DNA of 64,000 bases, taken from Adiantum capillus-veneris. Lineage: Eukaryota > Streptophyta > Polypodiopsida > Polypodiales > Pteridaceae. The translations under genes and the position numbers were made by a program. The notes under the pieces were generated by a model. That model had not been told where the DNA came from. It was given only the letters and a program-made list of their open reading frames with translations, and did not search any database. Shown piece after piece: positions 57,001 through 64,000 of the stretch (the first letter of the stretch is position 1; every line of letters begins with the position of its first letter). Location: positions 71,088,176 to 71,152,175 of the forward strand of contig CM043969.1 of the NCBI GenBank assembly GCA_014529385.2. The letters run 5' to 3'.

Positions 57001-58254
57001 TTGGTTGGTAGTCGGCCTCATGTTTCTTGGGGTCCCATGGCAGCAGGTCCAATGCGCTCTCTAGGTGACTGGCTAGAGTTCACAGGTTTGTCAAAGGAGG
57101 TGCAGGGTTTCCAGCTACAGGGCATGAGAGGGGTGCAGAGCATGTGTCAGGACATCTCACAGTCAATTCCAGCTAAGTGGCTCACGCCTCTCGAGCCAGT
57201 AGCACCCCGGTGGATGGGAGCCTTCATACGATTGGAGGTTCTCATTTCAGTCAGGGCCTGCTCAGAGTCTGTCTTAGCCCTGTTCTTCGAGCTTCAGGGT
57301 ATGGGATGACTACAATGAGTTGCAATAGAGACCCTGAAGGTAGCAAAGTGCTGTTTTCAGAGGATCCGAGTAGTGGGCATTTGTGGGTCATAGACCCTGA
57401 CCCAGCAGTTCTTGAGACAGAATATTGGAGGCTATGGGCTTGGGAGTGTTTTCTGTTAGAACGAGTACAATGGGATCCTGGTGAGTGGCTATGGAGGGAC
57501 CCCTTCTCTTCTGTAAACCACCCAGGAGTCCCGTTCTTTTAGTACACTATTCGACTGGGACGTCATATACTAGCAGCACAGAGAGAGGCCCTCCCCTCTG
57601 CAGCACATCATTGGCAGGAGGAGGGTCTCACAGTCGAGTTCTTGGCAGACTTTTTGGCGAGGTTGTGGGTTTCCAGACAGCCGAGGCGAGTCACCTTGTT
57701 TCAGTGGTTGGTCGCACAAGAGCCACATCAGTAGGGAGCTGGCTAGTGCATAGTGGTCTCTCGGCCACATGTGTAGCTTGTGACCATTTGGTGGAGAGTC
57801 AGCGTCACTGTCTGTGGGACTATCCCTCGGCCCAGCAGGTGTGGCTACGAGTTCTTCGGCTGATGCCTGCTCTCTCCACGGCTCGACAGTACACTTGGGG
57901 GGCAGTAGCTTGGTCCACCCTCATGGGCCCGAAACTTCAGTTTGAGCTATCTTCCACCAGAAGGATGATAGTGATTCAGGGGGGGCGACCTACACTCCAG
58001 CCTGCTACATAGCTTACTCCATAGGAGTGGTGCAGTGAGAGAGAGGAGTATTGGGAGCTCATCAGTGGCCTGACACTTTGGTTCATCTGGCGGGGCCGTT
58101 GTTTCCGCATCTTTGAGGTTCGCCCTGTGCCACCAGCAGAGACTGTTCATGACTTTTGGCTAGAGATGATCCATACTCTCAGAGGACAGCTTGAGGGACT
58201 ACAGGGCAGCTCCGACCGCATGCGGGAGCGCCGCAAGGCTTTCCTTCGACTCTA
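54030..58254 (+). pseudogene. LINE ORF2: endonuclease, reverse transcriptase, zf-RVT
   Basis: ATG at 54030 gives SIISWNVQGLGWPQF, the endonuclease start. A frame change follows, then LVGGEIDLLMLQEHHL. After stops at 54257 and 54296 the same frame reads GFLNIYAPN, WCVGGDFNM, GVNLSRIDRFY and SFSDHAPV, ending at 54868. An 80-bp duplication adds a shift. Reverse transcriptase (55329-56663) reads IYLIPKEGG, QWRPITILN, TGFVKERSILDNI, LLLDFEKAYDRVDW and RQGCPLAPFLF, then TAG at 56196, then the catalytic FADD (about 56255-56266) and VRYLGCQVGL. The end (56727-58012) contains AWSVITLPYSQGELGI and a zf-RVT-like CVACDHLVESQRHCLWDYP, in changing frames. Confidence 0.92.
54831..54990. repeat. 80-bp tandem duplication inside ORF2
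   Basis: TTGTTGGACTCA recurs at 54839 and 54919, followed in both copies by GAGAGAGGGTAGAGGCTCT, GGACAGAGGGCATGGA and AGACAGGTTCTAC. Eighty is not a multiple of three, so it breaks the frame between endonuclease and reverse transcriptase. Confidence 0.92.
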
Positions 58255-58490
58255 GCGCCCTGGGCCTTTTTACACCATAGTCCAGGGGGTGCTCAGCTGG
58301 CACTACTGTCCACCTGGGTGGCTCTTCCCTCCTCCCATCTCTTGATTTAGCCTCATTGTATATATGTTGTTTTTTCATTGGGAGAGTCTCCCCATCATGC
58401 TTGTTGTAGCCCTCTCTTGCAGAGGTGGTTGTAGCCCTATGGGAAGTTTTCATTAACTAATAGAAGGATCTTTTTCTCGGAAAAAAAAAA
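58255..58490 (+). other. LINE 3' untranslated region and poly(A) tail
   Basis: T-rich non-coding DNA ends in an A run that begins at 58481 and merges with the AAGAATACG target duplication. Confidence 0.85.
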
Positions 58491-59485
58491 AAGAATACGA
58501 GCAATAGAAGATTGGAAGCCCTCTATCCTTCATGGTCGTGGATATAAAAGTTATACACCAAAATCCAAGTCAATAACCTAAAGGCTATAATGGGAGCTAG
58601 ATCCTATATCGCAATGATGAAATCTCATTGACACACCTAGTATCTATAAAATATATATATGTTTTCTCATGTTTAAGAGGTACATCCACCATTCATAAAG
58701 TCCTAGATGTGACATGAAACTTATCCTTAACAAATACGTAGACTTGTGACATGTACCCGACTAATTGGGTCCACCCATCTGTAGACATAATTACATTTAC
58801 ATACTACTCTCCCACTTTCCACACTCACTCATTTAATTACTACCACATTGTTTTACATGTCCATTTAGGTTTCCTTCATTAATTTCAGTCACATAGTTTT
58901 TCATATAGCCCTTCAAACATCATTCAAATTATTCTTTCTTAAATAGGCTCTAATGAAGACAGTCCTATATTTTAACAAAAAGAATTTTCCAATTTTATGA
59001 GTTTGTTGCTTGGGGGGGTTCAGTTAAAAATTATGTGACTATCACGTGAGTGTATCAGAAGGAGTTATTAAATTTTATTTTTTCTCACATTTTCACATAC
59101 AAAAGGATACTTTAAAATGGAATTGGAGAAAAAAAAATACAAATTGAATAGAAAAAGGGTATATTTTATTTTTCAAAAGTCTATAGATAGGGAGTGTTAG
59201 AAATAGTCCTTGAATGCACACAATATACACAATATTAATACATAGTCAACACTCCCCTCCCCCCGCCCCCCCAATCTGAGGTTTACTGCTATTTGCTGAT
59301 TTTCTTTTTCTAACAAACAGAGCCTTTAGAAAGGTTTTCTTATTCACTAACCTTGAAGTTGGTAATCAAAACTTTCCCTATTGCTAATCGCTATGGATAC
59401 TTGCTCATCGCGAGATGCAAGATGCTAACCACAAATTATTATCAGCTAACTATGGTATTTCCTCGCTAACCAGGAGATTCATCTA
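58491..59485 (-). repeat. G3 LTR, outer part
   Basis: It resumes the G2-like LTR after the LINE target duplication (GGAAGCCCTCTATCCTTCATG, GTACATCCACCATTCATAAA, ACCACATTGTTTTACATG). It carries an extra segment at 59007-59280. The end is approximate. Confidence 0.75.
59007..59280. other. Extra segment within the G3 LTR, possible small insertion
   Basis: G2 passes directly from GTTTGTCGCT to its CTGTGGACTTTCTC part, while G3 has about 270 bp between. The extra part starts TGGGGGGGTT and ends CCCCCCCA, a possible 8-bp inverted terminus. No matching target duplication seen. Confidence 0.45.
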
Positions 59486-61084
59486 GCAAGAGTACGCCCT
59501 ATTAGTAACTTCCTTTTCTAGGGATAACTTTCCATGAGGATTAAACAACTTTACCCTAAATTAAACGATCCTTTTGCAAACAATTTTTGCACTTTTATTT
59601 ATGAAAACACATGCTTGTCTCTTGTGACAATAATCACATTCATAGACATTTTAGGACACCCTAGAGATCCTATACTAAGGTCAACTTATGTATGAACAAT
59701 GCAACAAGTGGCAATTGACTTATCAAATGGGAGTGGGTGCAACAATAACCTCTAGTTGAGGATGGCCACCAACAACCACACTCTCTAGCTCCATACATTG
59801 AGGGTCACTAGAAATATGAGCATGGCATTGGATATTTTTTGTTCTCCCCCTTGGTGGGGCTATCTCTCATAGGTAGTATACATAGAAGATAAAAGGGTGT
59901 AATACTATAATCAATCAGAACAACATGAATGTTAGAACAAGGAGATATACTTGTAAACCATTCATAAACTACATAATAATATGACTCTAGTGAAATTTGT
60001 ATGCATCATCTATCTAGAAAAACACCTCCTACCGCTTACAAAACCTTATGTAGGAAGGAAATCGTGCTTTAGAATTTACATCCAAGTAATTGGGAAAATG
60101 GTATTTAAGAAGGAATAGTAACAACATAAAGGGTGATTGAGGTAAGAAAACACACAAAAACAATGGTTTCTACTACCAAATTATTAGTGCATTCACCCAT
60201 TCACACCTACATACATGCATGCTTAGCTAATCCTAGATAATTCTTCATATGCTTAACTTTCACATGGTTTAGATTAGGTAGACAAAAAACTCAGGCTGAA
60301 CCTCATATTATTTTGAGGATAGACAACAAGGATATTTAACTTAATGGTTAGATACCTTGAAATTAAGCATTCTCAAACCAAAAAAACTTTGAGATGTGTG
60401 ACCTCTTAGGAAGTTTTGAGTTGTGCTAAATGGTTGTCCCTTGCATGCATTCAAAGGCACCAACAAAGCCTTCATGTCCTTGTTGCCAAGTATTCCAAGG
60501 ACTATATCTTGGTTGCCACCTTAATTATCATCTTGGAGGGAGTTAAGGAGGGGGAAAGTGAAGGGGATACTGTCGAGATGGTTCTCTCACCATTGTGCAT
60601 AAACTATATTGCAAAGTTATGTTGCTCTTGCTCTTTGCCCATTTTGTGCTCACCCTCTACCTCTTCTTATAGCCTTTTGGGGTGCGTTATTTTTGGCACA
60701 TGCTTTTTGGATTCTTGCCTCGCTTATCACTATTTTTGGCTACTACAAGGCTCTTACATCATTGCTTTGCATAGTCAGCTATGGGAGACCTCTAGTTTTA
60801 GCTATGAGTTCACATCAGCCTCTCTTTTGGGAGTCCTTTTCTCTCAATTATTTGCAAGCCACAAAATATTCAAATCCACTTTCCTTAAAGTAAGAACTCT
60901 ACAACCTTCTCTTTATCCTTTAAGATAATAAGCATAGAATTAACATAACTTGTACATAGAATGTTTGATTTCAAAACCAATTGTCTTGAACAAAACCATT
61001 TATAAGGACCTTGAGTGGAAGAAAAGTTTATTGATAAACATTTAGGTACATTACAGGTGCATTAAGAACTTTCAAGGGAGAGGT
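59486..61084. other. Intergenic region before the second GA copy
   Basis: No supported gene. A hydrophobic frame at 60416-60928 has no motif and no family that I recognise, and I do not call it. No LTR of the GA family is seen before 61085. Confidence 0.4.
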
Positions 61085-63210
61085 ATGAAAGCGATACTCC
61101 CATTATCTTTGAAAGTGATGCAGTCCCAAGAAGGCATCATGAAAAGAGGTCACCAAGTCCTCCTAAGAAGAGGAAGTCATGAGGCACTTCCTCTCATGAT
61201 AATCCTAAGAAGGGAGGAATCAACTCAAGAAGGAGGAAACAAAGAAAGTGGTCACCATCCTCTCCTTCTTCTTGTTATTCTTCGTCATTATCATCTTTCT
61301 ACAAGGAGAAAAGTGACTCATCATCCAAGAAAGAAAAAAGGAGAGGTAGATGAAGAAGCTACGTGACATGGAAGAGGTCACAAAAGATTAAAATCCTTAG
61401 AGACGAAGAAAATAACATCACTTTTTTTACCTATGAGAGAGCCTTTGGAGTGACTGATAAAGTAACTGCTTTTATCCAAAAATTTGACATGGCTTTTGGA
61501 GATGAAGATTTTGCAGAATCATTAAAGCTACAAAATGTCTACATGCATTTCTAAAAGTGAGCCCACCAATGGTGGATGAGTCTACATGTCCAAGCTAAAG
61601 CTTCAAAGACATGGAAGGCCTTGGCGATGGCTATCATGAAGCAATTCCTCTCAAGTGTTGCCAAAGACAAAGTCCTTATGGAATGATGAAGCCTAAAAAT
61701 GGCACCTTATGAGTCTATTTAAAAGTATGTGGTGGATAAGTTCTGGGAGCTACATCTCAAAGCCACTACCATCAAGAAAATAGACTTTGTGAAACAAAAA
61801 CAACAATTCTGTGATGGCATATCCAAGGAGATAAGTGAGTATATTAACTCACAAAGGCCCAAAAATATCTCAACAATCATACATCACACGATGGTTACCT
61901 CAAGCATTCACTTCCAACAAGGGAATAATAAAGGGCCCCAAGACTATAAAATCTAAGGAACAAATTGAGAAAAAGGGAAAGAACAACGTGACACAAAATT
62001 CTTCAGAGACTTATAACAATAACAACAACAACAAAAAAAAAAAAGGAAAGCTGAGGACAAAGGCTACAAGGGTAAAAACAAAATTTCATCTAAAGAAGTA
62101 TACCATTGTTGTAAGGATAACAAGTGGTGTGGGGAGCAAGGACATGTTTTATGTGTATTTCTAAGAGAATGAACATAATGACCCTCCTAGGGCTACCATG
62201 GTGGAAGCTCTAAAAGAGGAAGGACATTGCAAAGGATAACCACTCTCTTATGCTTGGGGAAAAGTAAGAGAGCATGATGCCTTCATACCCTTTGATCCTA
62301 CTAGCTCCACCCACAATTTTACCTCTATTGAGCTAGCTACTAAAAGCTAGGAATCTATGACTTTGAGATGGGGGATGCTTTGAGAGCAGATGAAGATTTT
62401 AAGGGGCAAGAGGCCTCGGTCATGCCAATGAGTAGGAATGTAAGGCTCCATGTGAAAAGCTATGTAGATAAAGAATATCTCTTTATCTCCCCACTCAAAC
62501 ATGAAGATGTAATCCTAGGCCCCAGCTCAATCTCCATTTGTTCACTAGTTCTATTACTACAAAAGAAAGATGGTACTTATATAAGGTGTGTGGACTATCG
62601 AGCACTTAATAGGATAATCATAAATAATATATTTCATATCCCAAGATAGAGAATCTATTTGATAAGCTACATGGGTCTACCTACTTTAGTAGAATAGATC
62701 TCAAAAGTGGTTATCTTTAGGATTGTGCCTAAAGATATTCATAAGATGGCCATTCTTACAACAATTGGCCTATATGAATTTGGAGTACTCCCTTTTGGGC
62801 TTACACATATGCCAACCACCTTCAATTGAATAATAGAGAGGCTTTTTAGACCTTATTAGATCTTCATGGGAGTGTTCTTTGGCGATACTTTAAGTCTATT
62901 GAAGAACATAAGAAACATTTTAGGTAATATTTCAAGCTCGAGAGATAATAATCTCTATGTTAATAAAAATAAAAGTGAATTATTTTTAAAGAGATTTACT
63001 ATCTAGGTAATATTATCTCCCAAGAAAAAATCTAAATGGACCCTGTAAAGTTGGAGGTAATAAAAGGATGGCCTATACCATCCAATCTACTTGAATGAAG
63101 AAGCTTTATAGGAATGTGTGCATACTATAGATGCTTCATAGAAAAACTCTCATTTATAGCAAGGCCACTGTATGATTTAGCTAAAAAGAATGCTAAATTT
63201 GTATGGACTT
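61085..63210 (+). mobile_element. Second gypsy-type GA copy, internal region only
   Basis: Sequence and order match GA-1: gag from about 61085, knuckle region near 62130, protease, then reverse transcriptase and the start of RNase H. No 5' LTR or primer site is seen. At 63210 it is cut off by an LTR of the same family in the opposite orientation. Confidence 0.85.
61085..63210 (+). pseudogene. GA-2 gag-protease-RT remains
   Basis: Gag pieces read ITFFTYERAFGVTDKVTAFI (61417-61476), then TWKALAMAIMKQFLSS and DKFWELHLKATTIKKIDF (from 61735). The zinc knuckle is eroded (only WCGEQGHVL-like remains, about 62130-62155). The protease active site is replaced by FDPTSSTHNF (about 62290). HEDVILG (62500-62520) is followed directly by PSSISICSLVLLLQKKDGTY, so about 440 bp present in GA-1 between protease and reverse transcriptase are missing. 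The catalytic motif is FFGD (about 62876-62887) where FFDD is expected. Many stops follow. The last recognisable piece is AKKNAKFVWT before 63210. Confidence 0.85.
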
Positions 63211-63897
63211 GTAATGGAAAAGGCCTATGAACTTTGAGATTATTGGAATAAAGAGAACTAGAGAGAGCAATTTTGTGAGACTACTTTGAGAGCATAGAGG
63301 GTGAACTTAGTTAGTGGTAGCAACATAACCACGCATTTATTTAACTTGGCATGAACAATAATTTTTCAAGAGAGAGAGCTAGAGAACTTGACAACAGTTG
63401 AGGACCAGATTTATGTGGAGCCGGTTCGCCCCCAATAGGCTTTTGTATTATAGATTCTCCCATAAAGAGAGACTTGATACAATACAATATTTGTGTTCGT
63501 TGTAACCTAGGTGATGCAATGAAGATGGAAAGCTTCATGTATCACGAGCATAACATAATCTTTGTAAAAACATTAACCATCCCCGGCCTCAATCCCAAGG
63601 CCTCAAACACCTTCAAAAGTGGAGAGAGCTAGCAGGGAATGAGGATAGGGAAGAGGAAGAAGAAACATTCATAGGAGAAAGAAATAGTTCCTCACTTATC
63701 ATCACTCTTCTTGCTTAGCATAGCATAATAGCATAGTAATGAAGATGAAGAAGTTGGAAAGCTTAAGCATTGAAGCATGGCTCTTGGTTGGATTTGCATT
63801 CCATAGCCAAGAGTGTTGGTTTAGGCTCTCAACTTCTCAACAAGCTTGGAGAAGGAGATGAAGCTCTTGCACTTTGCACTTCACACAATGAGTGTGT

Positions 63898-63947
<50 letters not shown>

Positions 63948-64000
63948 GTATACCCCCCAAGCTAGCCCCTCCTTGCTTTGGTCAACCCCCTCAAGGTGGA
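63211..64000 (-). repeat. GA-family LTR, minus strand, runs off the window end
   Basis: The minus strand matches 17640-18412 of the GA-1 3' LTR, ending CCATTACA at 63211. Its left neighbour is plus-strand pol, not a primer site, so this is the 3' LTR of a minus-strand element lying to the right, or a solo LTR. It contains a (GT)n run and a 35-base G homopolymer (63912-63946). Confidence 0.88.
63912..63946. repeat. Poly(G), 35 bases
   Basis: A G homopolymer at the place where the other GA LTRs have GTGTGTGTGGGTGAG, so a three-base G run has grown to about 35. Sequencing or assembly error is possible at such a length. Confidence 0.9.

Larger units (their letters stand above)
51778..58490 (+). 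mobile_element. Near full-length LINE, 6.7 kb
   Basis: Exact 17-bp target duplications (AAGAATACGAGCAATAG at 51761-51777 and 58491-58507) and an A run (58481-58492) frame the element. It has an ORF1 with a CCHC knuckle, an unusual second part of ORF1, and an ORF2 with endonuclease, reverse transcriptase and a C-terminal zinc-binding region. It is clearly richer in G and C than its surroundings. Most frames carry stops or shifts, so the copy is dead, but the structure is complete. Confidence 0.95.
49155..59485 (-). mobile_element. Gypsy-type LTR-gag relic G3, its LTR split by a LINE
   Basis: On the minus strand from the right: LTR (59485-58491 and 51777-51673), an unrelated segment (51672 to about 51220), leader, gag (50060-49203), then the protease start, cut off at 49155 by the LTR of G2. 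It is the outermost member of the nest. The outer LTR end near 59485 is approximate. Confidence 0.7.

Noticed and set aside
60416-60928. 170-codon hydrophobic frame that could suggest a membrane protein
   Set aside because: Composition follows from T-rich DNA; no start context, no motif, and an overlapping frame is similarly hydrophobic.

Overview
The window looks like nuclear DNA of a seed plant, probably an angiosperm; the species cannot be read from it. The grounds are an En/Spm (CACTA) element with a TNP2-type transposase, LTR retrotransposons with initiator-Met tRNA primer sites, plant-type LINEs and a Helitron, GT-AG introns, long CT/GA and TA microsatellites, and a captured plant HIPP (heavy-metal-associated isoprenylated protein) fragment. 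I found no intact host gene, no canonical tRNA or rRNA, and no bacterial feature. Essentially everything recognisable is a transposable element or its remains, many nested in each other.

Layout. 1-1659: intergenic, with a CT microsatellite. 1660-9433: a complete CACTA element with 12-bp terminal inverted repeats, a CCA target duplication, subterminal GCGTCGC arrays, a decayed TNP2 gene, a second transposase-type gene and the HIPP fragment. 10071-11013: a 473-bp tandem duplication. 11595-18412: a gypsy-type LTR element (GA-1) with both LTRs but no integrase core. 20026-20432: a small inverted-repeat element with a SINE-like tRNA-derived segment inside. About 20650-24320: a decayed Helitron Rep/helicase gene. 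26810-29953: a 5'-truncated LINE on the minus strand between 16-bp target duplications. 30.0-35.2 kb: intergenic DNA with a SINE-like segment and long microsatellites.

35208-41268: a decayed gypsy-type element on the plus strand (G1). 41269 to about 59485: a nest on the minus strand. G3 is an LTR-gag relic. G2, a related LTR-gag-protease relic, appears inserted in G3's protease region. A TNT1-like copia element (41465-46941) sits inside G2, and a near full-length 6.7-kb LINE on the plus strand (51778-58490, 17-bp target duplications) sits inside G3's LTR. 61085-63210: a second, more decayed copy of the GA family, cut off in the RNase H region by an LTR of the same family in the opposite orientation (63211 to the window end).

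The elements do not work together as a pathway; the value of the window is as a record of nested insertion and decay. The copia polyprotein keeps one frame over about 3.9 kb but has six premature stops, five of which look like C-to-T changes. The CACTA, Helitron and GA copies carry frameshifts, stops and local duplications. The most interesting items are the captured HIPP gene, the exact 28-bp hairpin and mirrored motif array at the CACTA ends, the ATGA stop/start overlap between the two LINE reading frames, and the LTR length disparities. I do not see a convincing new functional system.
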